Assembly (NCBI GenBank): GCA_927797885.1 | Contig: OV696605.1 | Coordinates: 1,897,157 to 1,961,156 of the forward strand | Direction: 5' to 3' | Origin: Gloeomargaritales cyanobacterium VI4D9 | GTDB lineage: Bacteria; Cyanobacteriota; Cyanobacteriia; Gloeomargaritales; Gloeomargaritaceae | DNA length: 64,000 nt | Shown: positions 35,673 through 44,276 of the stretch, piece after piece | Layout of the letters: each line of letters opens with the position of its first letter | How positions within the stretch are numbered: position 1 is the stretch's first letter | The notes under the pieces: generated by a model | Told to the model about the DNA's origin: nothing | Databases searched by the model: none | Seen by the model: the letters and a program-made list of their open reading frames with translations, nothing else | Translations under genes and position numbers: made by a program

Positions 35673-36389
35673 TCAGCCCACCGCCGCATCCATCACCGCC
35701 CCATTGGGAAGGGTAGCCCCGGTCAAGTCCACATCGGTTAAGACCGCTCTCTGCCAGTCCGCCTCCACCAGATAGGCTGAGCGCAAATTGGCCCCCTGGA
35801 GTACCGCCCCGTTCAAACTCGCCCCTTTCAGGTTGGCTCCCTGGAGATTCGCCAAGCGCAGGATCGCCCGGGACAAATCCGCCTCCCGGAGACTGGCTTG
35901 CGCTAAATTGGCTTCCCGCAGGATCGCCCGACACAAATCCGCCTGCCAAAAATTCGCTTCCCGGGCATCCACCCGATGCAAATAGGCTCCCGACAGATTC
36001 ACACTGGTCAATTCCGCCTGGATCAGCACCGCCCCACTCACATCCGCCCGGCTCAGGTTGGCACCACTCACATCCGCCCGGGACAAATCCGCCCCCGCCA
36101 ACACCGCCCCCAATAATTTCCCCTGAACCAGAGTGGCACCCACCAGGATACAGTCGCTCAGGTCGGCTTCCCGCAAAATCGCCTGTTTCAGCTTGGCTTG
36201 GGTGAGGTTGGCTCCAGCCAGGTACGCCCCCGTCAATTTCGCCCCACTCAGGTCAGCCCCGGTCAGATTGGCTTCGCTTAAATTCACCCCGTTTAGAGCC
36301 GCTTTGTATAAATCCACGCCGGATAAATCCTGACCGATGAATTCCCGCTCGCCGGTGCGATACCGTTCCAATAACTCTTCTGCGTTCAT
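35673..36389 (-). CDS. Pentapeptide-repeat protein
   Basis: A 238-residue protein from ATG 36389. A short leader, MNAEELLERYRTGEREFIGQ, is the usual opening for cyanobacterial pentapeptide proteins. About 40 pentapeptides follow (AALNGVNLSEANLTGADLSG and on), closing with GATLPNG. There is no signal peptide, so it is probably cytoplasmic. Its ATG overlaps the purQ stop (ATGA), which couples its translation to purine synthesis genes. The biochemical role of the fold here is unknown. Some relatives mimic DNA and bind gyrase. Confidence 0.88.
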   Translation of the reverse strand: MNAEELLERYRTGEREFIGQDLSGVDLYKAALNGVNLSEANLTGADLSGAKLTGAYLAGANLTQAKLKQAILREADLSDCILVGATLVQGKLLGAVLAGADLSRADVSGANLSRADVSGAVLIQAELTSVNLSGAYLHRVDAREANFWQADLCRAILREANLAQASLREADLSRAILRLANLQGANLKGASLNGAVLQGANLRSAYLVEADWQRAVLTDVDLTGATLPNGAVMDAAVG

Positions 36390-37078
36390 AGAGACAGGCG
36401 ACAACAGGCATTTTTAGCATACCACGCCAATAGCCCTTGAAATAACCCCAGACCATCCGTACCCCCGAGGTTCGCATCGCTCGCCCGTTCCGGGTGGGGC
36501 ATCATGCCCAACACATTCCCCTGGGGATTGCAAATACCCGCAATGTCCGCCACCGAGCCATTGGGATTGACACCGTGATAACGAAATACTATTTGCCTGC
36601 CCTGTTCTAATTCGTGCAACACCGCCGGTTCAGCATAATAACATCCCTCCCCGTGGGCAATGGGCAGGGTTAAAACTTGATGCACATAATACTGACACGT
36701 CCAGGGTAAATCCCGGCGTTCCACCCGCACCGCCACCTGGTCGCAGATGAAGCGCAAATCCCGATTCCGCATCAAGGTTCCCGGCAGTAGCCCCGCCTCG
36801 GTCAAAATCTGAAAGCCATTGCACACCCCCAGCACCCATTTCCCCGCTTCAGCATGGCGCACCACCGCCCCCATCACCGGCGAAAACCGAGCCAACACCC
36901 CGCATCGCAGGTAATCCCCGTAGCTGAACCCCCCCGGCAAAATCACCAGGTCAGCCTCCCCCAAATCCGTTTCCCCATGCCAAACCAGGCGGGTGGGTTG
37001 CTGGAGTATGTGTTCCGTCACCCATGCCATGTCCCGGTCACAGTTCGAGCCGGGGAACACCACGATGGCGCACTTCAC
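36386..37078 (-). CDS. purQ: Phosphoribosylformylglycinamidine synthase, glutaminase subunit
   Basis: A 230-residue class I glutamine amidotransferase that supplies ammonia to PurL in step four of purine synthesis. The nucleophile Cys is in LGVCNGFQIL. The first motif LPGGFSYGDYLRCG and the His-x-Glu near the end (MMPHPERAS) complete the triad. It overlaps purS by ATGA upstream and a pentapeptide gene by ATGA downstream, so three genes are coupled. purL is not in the window. Confidence 0.95.
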   Translation of the reverse strand: MKCAIVVFPGSNCDRDMAWVTEHILQQPTRLVWHGETDLGEADLVILPGGFSYGDYLRCGVLARFSPVMGAVVRHAEAGKWVLGVCNGFQILTEAGLLPGTLMRNRDLRFICDQVAVRVERRDLPWTCQYYVHQVLTLPIAHGEGCYYAEPAVLHELEQGRQIVFRYHGVNPNGSVADIAGICNPQGNVLGMMPHPERASDANLGGTDGLGLFQGLLAWYAKNACCRLSL

Positions 37079-37356
37079 GCCCCCGCCTCCAGCGTAAAGC
37101 GATAGGTTTCAATCACCGGATTGGTCAGCACTTCCTGGCACATCCGTTCCACCTGGGCGTGCGCTGTGGCGGGGTCTGGTGCGGTTAATGTTAGTTCAAT
37201 GTATTTGCCAATTCGCACCTGTTGCACCCCCTCGTACTGCTGTTGTTGCAACCCCTTGGTAATCGCCGTCCCCGCCGGGTCAAGGACAGAGGGCTTGAGG
37301 GTGATGTAAATTTCCGCCCGATAGACAGGCAAGGGCATCAGTGGTTCTGGGGGCAT
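37075..37356 (-). CDS. purS: Phosphoribosylformylglycinamidine synthase subunit PurS
   Basis: PurS is a small protein that bridges PurQ and PurL in the FGAM synthase complex. It shows YRAEIYITLKPSVLDPAGTA, QVRIGKYIELTL, and the closing LTNPVIETYRFTLE. The start is uncertain. ATG 37356 gives 93 residues, ATG 37338 gives 87, and ATG 37383 is also possible; none has a strong ribosome-binding site. Its stop overlaps the purQ start. Confidence 0.92.
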   Translation of the reverse strand: MPPEPLMPLPVYRAEIYITLKPSVLDPAGTAITKGLQQQQYEGVQQVRIGKYIELTLTAPDPATAHAQVERMCQEVLTNPVIETYRFTLEAGA

Positions 37357-37403
37357 GGTCAATCGAAGCGTGATCCCCCCCATTGTACCGGCTGGGGGAA
37401 AGC

Positions 37404-38048
37404 CTAACTCCCCATTTGCCCGTCCGGCAGGATCATCTGGGATAAATCCGCCCAATCCCAAACCGCCGCCGTCACCTGGGCTTGGTACAAATTGGCACCC
37501 GTTAAATTCGCCCCACTCAAATCCGTCCCCAACAGATGCGCCTGTTGACACCGGCTGTAGCTCAGGTCTGCCCCGCACAAATCCGCCCCCGCCAAGTCCG
37601 CCCCCACCAACTGGGTTTCCCGCAGGTCCGCCCCGATCCCCACCACCTCCCGCCAATTACTGCCATGACAGCGGGCTTGGGTGAAGGTTGCCCCGGTCAC
37701 ATCCGCCCCCTGGAGACAGCTTGCCGCCAAATCCGCCTCCGTCAACCGGGCACCCCCCAACTGCGCCTGGGTCAAATCCGCCCGCACCAGGTCGGCTTGG
37801 TCTAACACCGCCCCCGTGAGGTTCGCATGGCTGAGATTGGCACCGCTCAGATTCGCCCGCCGGAACTTAGCTCCCGCCAAATTCGCCGCCTGGAAATTCA
37901 CCCCCACCAAAATCCCATCGCTGAAATCCACCCCCCGCAAATCCCGCTGGGACAGGTCGGCGAAACTTAAATTCACCCCCCAAAACCGGCGGCGACCCCC
38001 CTCATAGGCGAGCAACACATCCACCACCCCTAGGCTGACTTCCGACAT
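37404..38048 (-). CDS. Pentapeptide-repeat protein
   Basis: A 214-residue protein. A leader of about 25 residues (VDVLLAYEGGRRRFWGVNL) precedes about 35 repeats such as GAKFRRANLSGANLSHANL and ADLAGADLCGADLSYS, then a last strand ending in MILPDGQ. It contains several Cys within repeats. It lies upstream of purS on the same strand and overlaps the end of the metallophosphoesterase gene by 19 bases. Function is unknown. Confidence 0.88.
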   Translation of the reverse strand: MSEVSLGVVDVLLAYEGGRRRFWGVNLSFADLSQRDLRGVDFSDGILVGVNFQAANLAGAKFRRANLSGANLSHANLTGAVLDQADLVRADLTQAQLGGARLTEADLAASCLQGADVTGATFTQARCHGSNWREVVGIGADLRETQLVGADLAGADLCGADLSYSRCQQAHLLGTDLSGANLTGANLYQAQVTAAVWDWADLSQMILPDGQMGS

Positions 38049-39109
38049 AATTCCCGCAGGGGCAAGGGTAACACCGCCTCATTATCCCCCGGCGGACGGT
38101 CGCTACAGGCTTCAAAAAATTCCCGCACCGGCGAGGGCAAATCCGGCAAGCGAAACCGGGCATCCCCCCAGGCAATATCCGCCCAAAAATGCCCCAACCG
38201 GGGTGCCAACGCCTGCGCCTGCGCCAGGGACAAACTCAGGGGCGGGTGGGTGAGCAAATGCACGATGAATTGGGGGGAACGCTCCTCCATCCAGCGGCGG
38301 GCATCCTCAAGCAGATGGGGGGCTTCGGGCAAGGTGGTAATCCGTTCGGTGGTAATCCGCATCTGCCCCTGCCGCCAGGTCAGCAAACGGTAGGCGTGGG
38401 GATAGCTGACCAAAGAACCGGTGGTCACATCAAAAAAACCCTCTTCTTCGGCAATATCCTGGACGTGCAAATGCCCGGTGAATACTACATGAATCCCATG
38501 TTTTTTTAATAAATTTTTCAGTTCGTGCCGATTATCTAAAAGATAACGTTGCCCCAAAATACTCCGGGATTGATTGGGTAAATGTTCGCAGACATTGTGA
38601 TGCACCATGACTAGGATATTTTGCCAGGGCTGGGCATTCAACAGATTTTCTAACCATTCCCATTGGCGGGGGTCAATCTTGCCAATTAGTTCTCCTTGTG
38701 GGGTAAACTGGTTGGAATTTAACCCGATCAAACCCAAACCGGGCAAAATTTCCTGGGCGTAGTACAATTCCTCCGTATCCCGATAGCCGTGCTGACGATA
38801 ATAGGTAGGAAATTCCGCCGCCGGGATCGCCCCTGGGTCGGGGGGGATGTCATGGTTGCCGGGAATCACATAACTGGGAAAGGGCAGTTGCCCCAGGCGT
38901 TTGGACAGCCAGGTATGGTTTTCCGGTTCCCCATGCTGGGTCAAATCCCCCGGAATCAACAGAAAATCCAAGGGTTGCTGGCTAAGGCGGGCAAGGGCGG
39001 CTTCCAGGATGGGAATGCTGTACTCCAGGCGGTGCAGGCGGTGGGCATAGTGCCGGTGGGTCTCCGGGGTGGTAATGTGGGGGTCAGTCAAAACGGCAAA
39101 GCGGTACAT
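38030..39109 (-). CDS. Calcineurin-like metallophosphoesterase
   Basis: A 359-residue phosphoesterase from ATG 39109 (MYRFAVLTDPHITTP). The five metal-binding blocks are D-x-H (LTDPHI), GD (LIPGDLTQHG), GNHD (VIPGNHDIPP), the lone His (MVHHNVCEH) and GHxH (FTGHLHVQD). This is the CpdA/Icc-type arrangement of class III cyclic-nucleotide phosphodiesterases, so cAMP hydrolysis is possible but unproven. The C-terminal 100 residues are cyanobacteria-like and lack motifs. It is the first gene of the minus-strand block that includes the pentapeptide genes and purS-purQ. Confidence 0.9.
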   Translation of the reverse strand: MYRFAVLTDPHITTPETHRHYAHRLHRLEYSIPILEAALARLSQQPLDFLLIPGDLTQHGEPENHTWLSKRLGQLPFPSYVIPGNHDIPPDPGAIPAAEFPTYYRQHGYRDTEELYYAQEILPGLGLIGLNSNQFTPQGELIGKIDPRQWEWLENLLNAQPWQNILVMVHHNVCEHLPNQSRSILGQRYLLDNRHELKNLLKKHGIHVVFTGHLHVQDIAEEEGFFDVTTGSLVSYPHAYRLLTWRQGQMRITTERITTLPEAPHLLEDARRWMEERSPQFIVHLLTHPPLSLSLAQAQALAPRLGHFWADIAWGDARFRLPDLPSPVREFFEACSDRPPGDNEAVLPLPLRELCRKSA

Positions 39110-39154
39110 CGGGGTACTCACGAGAACACCTTTCCCCATTGCTGGCATTGCATC

Positions 39155-39835
39155 TTAGTCCCCTCCATCTATAGCTCTATTATGCAACGCCCACTTACCT
39201 TCCATCTGAAACTGACTCCTGTCTATTTCTGGAAAGAGCCTTTCCATATCCTCCAGGAATTGAATCGCTCGGCTTCTATTGATTGTAACGAATCCATCTT
39301 TCAGAAAGAACTCATGCCACGGATACATCCCTCTAGTCTGAAGAGTTAATCGGAGGTAATCAAGAAATCCTATTGACATTAGATGAAAGGAGTTATCCCT
39401 TGAGACGTAATAATACAGTTCCGGTTCCGCTTGCTCTTTAGAGAACTTTACCGAGACATGGTTTTCTGTTCCTATATGATCCAAGACCCTACACCTATCA
39501 TATAACTTAAATGACTCACCGATCTCATTCTCTGGGTCATAAAGCGAAATAATTGATTGTATTCTTGAGGAGCCGCAGGTGATCCTTGCTTGATCTGAAT
39601 GCCCTAAATACTGCCACCCAAAAGTAATTTTCCTTGATTTTTTATAGAAGTCGGTAAATACTCTCCAAATTCGGAAATTGTTATCTTGCAAAAAATCTGC
39701 TACGTACTCTTCGAGCTCTACGATGTCTGATTCAGGTTGAGGACTCCCAATTTCATAATTGATCTCAAAATCTTGGGAGTTGGCAAGTGTTTCGAGAGCT
39801 CTACTCAGGTCACTGATATACTCAGTAAAGTCCAC
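39155..39835 (-). CDS. Hypothetical protein, possibly SUKH/SMI1-KNR4-like
   Basis: A 226-residue protein I do not firmly recognise. It has an acidic N-terminus, then SDIVELEEYVADFLQDN and RVFTDFYKKSRKITFGWQYLG. This loosely follows the SUKH pattern (an acidic helix, a short loop, and an aromatic strand with FY and GW), and later YDRCRVLDHIG and WHEFFLKDGF. SUKH proteins are often immunity proteins, but no toxin gene adjoins it. It is AT-rich compared with both neighbours and followed by a fragment of the dispersed repeat, which suggests an acquired gene. Confidence 0.45.
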   Translation of the reverse strand: MDFTEYISDLSRALETLANSQDFEINYEIGSPQPESDIVELEEYVADFLQDNNFRIWRVFTDFYKKSRKITFGWQYLGHSDQARITCGSSRIQSIISLYDPENEIGESFKLYDRCRVLDHIGTENHVSVKFSKEQAEPELYYYVSRDNSFHLMSIGFLDYLRLTLQTRGMYPWHEFFLKDGFVTINRSRAIQFLEDMERLFPEIDRSQFQMEGKWALHNRAIDGGD

Positions 39836-39860
39836 CTGTACATCCCACCTTGAACTCTTG

Positions 39861-39896
39861 CTCTATAGCAATCTTAAACCAGAATGGCATGGGGTG
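39861..39896. repeat. Dispersed small repeat, end fragment
   Basis: CTATAGCAATCTTAAACCAG, then AATGGCATGGGGT matches, in inverse orientation, the terminal part (CCCCTGTTCCATTCTC, TTTAGGATTGCTATA) of the complete copies. The hairpin core is missing. The remaining gap up to 40074 is AT-rich and without a gene. Confidence 0.55.
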
Positions 39897-40073
39897 AGTA
39901 TTGATCTATCTTAGGGAAAGCAAATTCTCATAACTCAAAGAAAATTTAGGCATTGCCAATTAAAAAACATTATTAAGAAGACTCCGTCCCCAGAGGATGT
40001 GAAATTAACGACAAACTCTAATTCATATTTCCATTGTGCAACGCCGATTTTTTTAGGATTCCTCCCCTCCACT

Positions 40074-41813
40074 TTAACTTGCCGAGGACAAGGACGGGGG
40101 AGCCAGGGGTAGTAAACAGGCGGGTTCCTCCAGATTCAAGTCCTGGTAGTGGTGGTTGCGGATCGCCGCCAGTTCCATTTGAATTTGCTGGGGCGGTACC
40201 CCCAACTGGGTGAGCAGATGGCTACTCAAGCCCAAACTGGCTTCAAAATCCGGGTGAATCACCTTGGTCGCCCCCAAACGGTAGAGGGTATCAATATGTT
40301 CTCTACGGGGGGCACAGACAATCACCTCCCGGTCAGGAGCCAATTGCAACGCCCGTTTCAGGCACAGCCGGATGCTCGCCAAATCGGGAATGGTGACCAC
40401 CAGGGCTTGGGCTTGGGGCAAATTCGCCCGCTGCAAAATACCCCAGGATGTGGCATCCCCGCACAGGTAGGGCAAACCCCGCCCCCGCACCTGGGCAATC
40501 GCCCCCTCGGACTGCTCCACAATCAGCAGGGAAGCACCGTGCGCCGCCAAAATCTGTGCCACATCCTGACCGATTTGCCCATACCCCGCAATCACAATAT
40601 GCTCCCGAAAGATGGGTGCCACGGGTATTTCTGGGGGGAGCGTCCCTATCTGCCACTGTTCCACAAACCGCACTACCCACGGCAACAGCACCGGGCTGAC
40701 CAACAGGGTAATCGCCGTTGTCCCCACCACCAACAGGTAGAGATGGCGGGAAATTAAGCCCAACCCCTGCGCCGCCGTTGCCAAAATGAAGGAAAATTCC
40801 CCAATCTGGCTCAACCCACAGCCCACGATCAGCGCCATTGTCCAGGGATAGCCAAACAACCGGGTGACCGGCACCGCCACCCCACATTTCCCCACCATGA
40901 CGAGGAGAACCAACCCAGCAATCAACGGCGCATGGGTGAGGATAAATTGGGGGTCAATCAACATCCCAATACTGGCAAAGAACAACGCCCCAAACACATC
41001 CCGCAGGGGTTCCACATAGTCCAAAGTTTGATCCGCATAGTCCACATCGGCAATCATCAACCCCGCCACAAATGCCCCCATTTCACTGGATAAACCCAGC
41101 GCCTGGGTCAACAGGGCAATCCCCACACACAGGCAGACCACCCCCAGCAAAAACAATTCCCGGCTCTCCCGCTGAGCCAAAAACCTTAGTAAGGGCGGCA
41201 CCCCCCACCGTCCCAGCACCAAAGCTCCCAAACTAAACCCCACCAGTTTCAGCAGAGCGAACCCCAGCGCCGACCCCAGCCCCGCCCCGGTCGCCGTGAG
41301 CGCCGGTAAAACGGCTAACATCAGCCCCACCGCCAAATCCTGCACGATCAAAATCCCCAACATTGCCTGCCCCGCCAGGCTCTCGGTTTGCCCGGTTGCC
41401 GCCAGGGATTGGAGCGCCACCGCCGTGGACGATAGGGCTAAAATGCTCCCCAACACCACCCCGGCAATCGGGGTAAGCCAGCCCGTTAGGGACACCGCCG
41501 CCGCCGTCAACCCCACCGTCAAGCCCATTTGCAGTAACCCACCCCCCAGGGCAATCCCCCCCACCCGCCGGAGCTTCCCCAGGGAAAATTCCACCCCCAG
41601 GGAAAACAGCAGGAGCGTCACCCCAAACTGGGCGAGGGTTTCCACCTGCACCACTTCCCGGATGCCCGCCAACCCCGCCGGACCGATGATCACCCCCGCC
41701 AGAATGTAACCCAGTAAAGGCGGTTGTTTGAGTGCCGAAGCCAGCAGACCCCCACCCAGAGCCGTTGCCAGGACGATTAGTAAATCAACAATCAGGCGTA
41801 AATCTTCTTGCAC
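40074..41813 (-). CDS. CPA2-family cation/proton antiporter with RCK (TrkA-N) domain
   Basis: A 579-residue KefB/NapA-type antiporter from GTG 41813. About twelve membrane spans fill residues 5-390, with GVIIGPAGL, LFSLGVEFSLGKLRR, ALSSTAVALQSL and the ion-site loop ILIVQDLAVG. The cytoplasmic regulatory domain follows at about residues 405-520 with the nucleotide-binding IAGYGQIGQDVAQIL and a CGDATSWGIL strand. It exchanges K+ or Na+ for H+, probably gated by NAD(H). The longer open frame upstream reaches past the ftsW start and is not used. It is divergent from ftsW, with 126 bases between them. Confidence 0.92.
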   Translation of the reverse strand: MQEDLRLIVDLLIVLATALGGGLLASALKQPPLLGYILAGVIIGPAGLAGIREVVQVETLAQFGVTLLLFSLGVEFSLGKLRRVGGIALGGGLLQMGLTVGLTAAAVSLTGWLTPIAGVVLGSILALSSTAVALQSLAATGQTESLAGQAMLGILIVQDLAVGLMLAVLPALTATGAGLGSALGFALLKLVGFSLGALVLGRWGVPPLLRFLAQRESRELFLLGVVCLCVGIALLTQALGLSSEMGAFVAGLMIADVDYADQTLDYVEPLRDVFGALFFASIGMLIDPQFILTHAPLIAGLVLLVMVGKCGVAVPVTRLFGYPWTMALIVGCGLSQIGEFSFILATAAQGLGLISRHLYLLVVGTTAITLLVSPVLLPWVVRFVEQWQIGTLPPEIPVAPIFREHIVIAGYGQIGQDVAQILAAHGASLLIVEQSEGAIAQVRGRGLPYLCGDATSWGILQRANLPQAQALVVTIPDLASIRLCLKRALQLAPDREVIVCAPRREHIDTLYRLGATKVIHPDFEASLGLSSHLLTQLGVPPQQIQMELAAIRNHHYQDLNLEEPACLLPLAPPSLSSAS

Positions 41814-41939
41814 AAGCGACCTATTCCAATCCCCTTTCTCAACATAGCGATTTTTCACCGCCGCCGGGACACCCCGGGGCTGAGGCCGCCGGATAAAAGC
41901 GTGTACACTATAAAGCAAGTTCACTGGCATTGAACTGAC

Positions 41940-43100
41940 ATGGTGGATACAGTTCGTAGGTGGCTTTTCCCTTTTGTTGACCCCCAGGTGGCGGACTGGT
42001 CGGGGTCTGCCCGCTGGTTGCAACGATTGACTTTTCTATGGTTGGCGGTGGGGTTGGTGATTTTATTTTCTGCGTCCTTCCCGGTGAGTTTGGCCGACCA
42101 TGGGGATGGGTTGTATTACATCAAACGCCAGGTGGCTTGGGCGGTGTTGGGAGTGTTGGGCTACGGGGTGATCCTGCGGGTGCCGTTGAAATGGTGGTGG
42201 CAGGGGGCGGGGTTGGGATTGCTGGTGTGTGCGGTGCTGATGGGGTTGACCCTTTCCCACGGGACGGAGGTGAATGAGGCGACCCGGTGGTTGGCGCTGG
42301 GACCGTTGTTGATCCAGCCGTCGGAACTGGTGAAGCCGTTTTTGATCCTGCAAAGCAGTCGGTTGTTTGCCAACTGGTTTCATTTATCCTGGCTGACCCG
42401 GGTGTTGTGGTTGGGGGTGTTTGGGCTGGTGGTGGGGATGATTTTGCTCCAGCCGAATCTAAGTATGGCGGGGTTGACGGGGCTGACCCTGTGGGTGCTG
42501 GCTTTGGCGGCGGGTCTGCCCTGGTTTTATTTGGCAACCACGGCTCTGGGGGGAGCGGGGGTGGCGGGGTTGAGCTTGTTGGTGAAGGAATACCAACGGC
42601 GGCGGGTGATTTCGTTTCTTGACCCCTGGGCGGACCCCTTGGGGCATGGGTATCAGTTGGTGCAAAGCCTGTTGGCGGTGGGTTCCGGGGGGATTTGGGG
42701 CACGGGCTTGGGCTTGTCGCAGCAAAAGCTGTTTTTCCTGCCGATCCAGCACACGGATTTTATTTTTGCCGTGTTCGCCGAGGAGTTGGGGTTGGTGGGG
42801 AGTTTGTTGTTTTTGGGGTTTTTGCTGGTCTATGCCAGTTTGGGTCTGCGGGTGGCGATGGGGGCGGAAACCCAACCGGGACTGCGTTTGGTGGCTCTGG
42901 GGGCAACGGTGTTGTTGGTGGGGCAGTCTTTGTTGAATATGGGGGTGGCGACGGGGGTACTGCCAACGACGGGTTTACCCTTGCCGTTTTTTAGCTATGG
43001 GGGCAATTCCCTGCTGGCGAGTTTTTTGCTGGCGGGGCTGTTGGTGCGGGTGGCGCGGGAAACCCAGCGGGGGGCGGTGATTGCTTGGCGGCGGGGCTAG
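41940..43100 (+). CDS. ftsW: Cell division protein FtsW (SEDS glycosyltransferase)
   Basis: A 386-residue SEDS protein with about ten membrane spans that polymerises septal peptidoglycan with FtsI. Signatures are LFSASFPVSLADHGDGLYYIKRQ, GPLLIQPSELVKPF, LLQPNLSMA, FLDPWADPLGHGYQLVQSLLAVGSGGIWGTGLG, LPIQHTDFIFAVFAEELG and TTGLPLPFFSYGGNS. FFSYGGNS and the N-terminal ASF/Y motif mark FtsW rather than RodA. It starts the plus-strand run ftsW, substrate-binding protein, kinase. Confidence 0.94.
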   Translation: MVDTVRRWLFPFVDPQVADWSGSARWLQRLTFLWLAVGLVILFSASFPVSLADHGDGLYYIKRQVAWAVLGVLGYGVILRVPLKWWWQGAGLGLLVCAVLMGLTLSHGTEVNEATRWLALGPLLIQPSELVKPFLILQSSRLFANWFHLSWLTRVLWLGVFGLVVGMILLQPNLSMAGLTGLTLWVLALAAGLPWFYLATTALGGAGVAGLSLLVKEYQRRRVISFLDPWADPLGHGYQLVQSLLAVGSGGIWGTGLGLSQQKLFFLPIQHTDFIFAVFAEELGLVGSLLFLGFLLVYASLGLRVAMGAETQPGLRLVALGATVLLVGQSLLNMGVATGVLPTTGLPLPFFSYGGNSLLASFLLAGLLVRVARETQRGAVIAWRRG

Positions 43101-43141
43101 CCCCTTTATACTGAAAGTTAAAGCCAGGTAGGGAATGGCTA

Positions 43142-44275
43142 GTGCTAATGGTTCCCAAGGTTCGCAAGAAACATCTGCGTCGCCGCACGGTGCTCTCTTT
43201 GGGGTTCCTGGCGGTGGGTCTGGCGGCGGGTTTAGCGCCTCTGCCGGGGGAATCCCGTACCCTGGTGGTGGTGGCGGGGACGGAGTTGCAACAGGCGCTG
43301 GCGGCTTTGAAGTCCGGGTTTGAACAAAGCCAACCGGGGGTGCGGCTGGAACTGCGGTTCCGGGGTTCCCAAGCCCTGGCGAATGACTACCTGGATGACC
43401 GCTATCAGGACGTGACCCCGACGATTTTGATCCCGGCGAGTGGGGAAATTTTGGCACGGTTGGCGCAGGATTGGCGCGCTCGTTACGGGGATGAACCGTT
43501 TTATAGTCCCCCCCAACCCATTGCCAAAACCTTGTTGGTGGGGATTGCCTGGCCGGAGCGGGGTCGGGTGCTGTTTCCCCAGGGGCAGTTTCGCTGGGAG
43601 CAGGTGGTGGCGGCGATGCGGGCGGGGCAGTGGGCGGCATTGGGGGCACCGGCGAATTGGGGGAGTTTTGATTTCCGCATGACCGACCCCTTGCGCTCCA
43701 ACAGCGGGCAGTTGACCCTATTCCTCTGGGCGGGGGCGACTCTCGGAACCGTGGCTACACCGGATAACCTCAACACAGAAGCCATCAATCAGCTCTTCCG
43801 GTTGATCAAACAGTCTGTCTATCAGCCGCCCAATTCCACGGACACCCTACTGGAAGCATTTATTTCCCAGGGGGTGAATGAGGGGGATGTGGCGGTGGTG
43901 TATGAGAGCATTGCCCTGAGTCGTTGGCCCCAGTCCCGGGTCTCCCAGTCCCAGGGGTATCAGATTTACTACCTGAGTCCTACGGTGGAAACCGTATCCA
44001 CGGCGGCAGTCGTCCGGCGCAATGTCTCCCCAGCGTTAGCCCGCACGGCACAACAATTTCTGGACTTTTTGCGGGCACCGGATCAGCAGAAAATCCTGGT
44101 GCAACAGGGGTTTCGACCGGTGATGGACTTGGATTTAACCACGGTGGCGGGGAGTCCCTGGAGCCAGGGGATTCCGGGGGTAGCGGTGTCCCCGCCGGTG
44201 GAGCTTTTACCCACCCCCCCCGCAGGGGTTTTGCAAGAGATTCAAAAACAATGGCAACGGGCAACAGTGGGTTAG
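43142..44275 (+). CDS. Extracellular solute-binding-like protein
   Basis: A 377-residue exported protein. The N-terminus is Arg-rich (RKKHLRRRTVLSLG), followed by a hydrophobic stretch and an Ala-Pro region, a signal or Tat-like leader. The mature part has the type II periplasmic binding pattern: TLVVVAGTELQQALAALKSGFEQ, ELRFRGSQALANDY, ILIPASGEILARLA, MTDPLRSNSGQLTLF and a VYESIAL region. It could bind anions or a polymer precursor. No ABC permease is nearby. Instead, a CHASE2 kinase gene starts 1 base downstream, so the two may form a sensing pair. ATG 43148 is an alternative start. Confidence 0.75.
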   Translation: MLMVPKVRKKHLRRRTVLSLGFLAVGLAAGLAPLPGESRTLVVVAGTELQQALAALKSGFEQSQPGVRLELRFRGSQALANDYLDDRYQDVTPTILIPASGEILARLAQDWRARYGDEPFYSPPQPIAKTLLVGIAWPERGRVLFPQGQFRWEQVVAAMRAGQWAALGAPANWGSFDFRMTDPLRSNSGQLTLFLWAGATLGTVATPDNLNTEAINQLFRLIKQSVYQPPNSTDTLLEAFISQGVNEGDVAVVYESIALSRWPQSRVSQSQGYQIYYLSPTVETVSTAAVVRRNVSPALARTAQQFLDFLRAPDQQKILVQQGFRPVMDLDLTTVAGSPWSQGIPGVAVSPPVELLPTPPAGVLQEIQKQWQRATVG

Positions 44276-44276
44276 G

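Noticed and set aside
34500-38040. Periodic 15-base pattern that could look like a tandem or CRISPR-type repeat
   Set aside because: It is the coding repeat of pentapeptide proteins (5 codons). There are no spacers and units vary.
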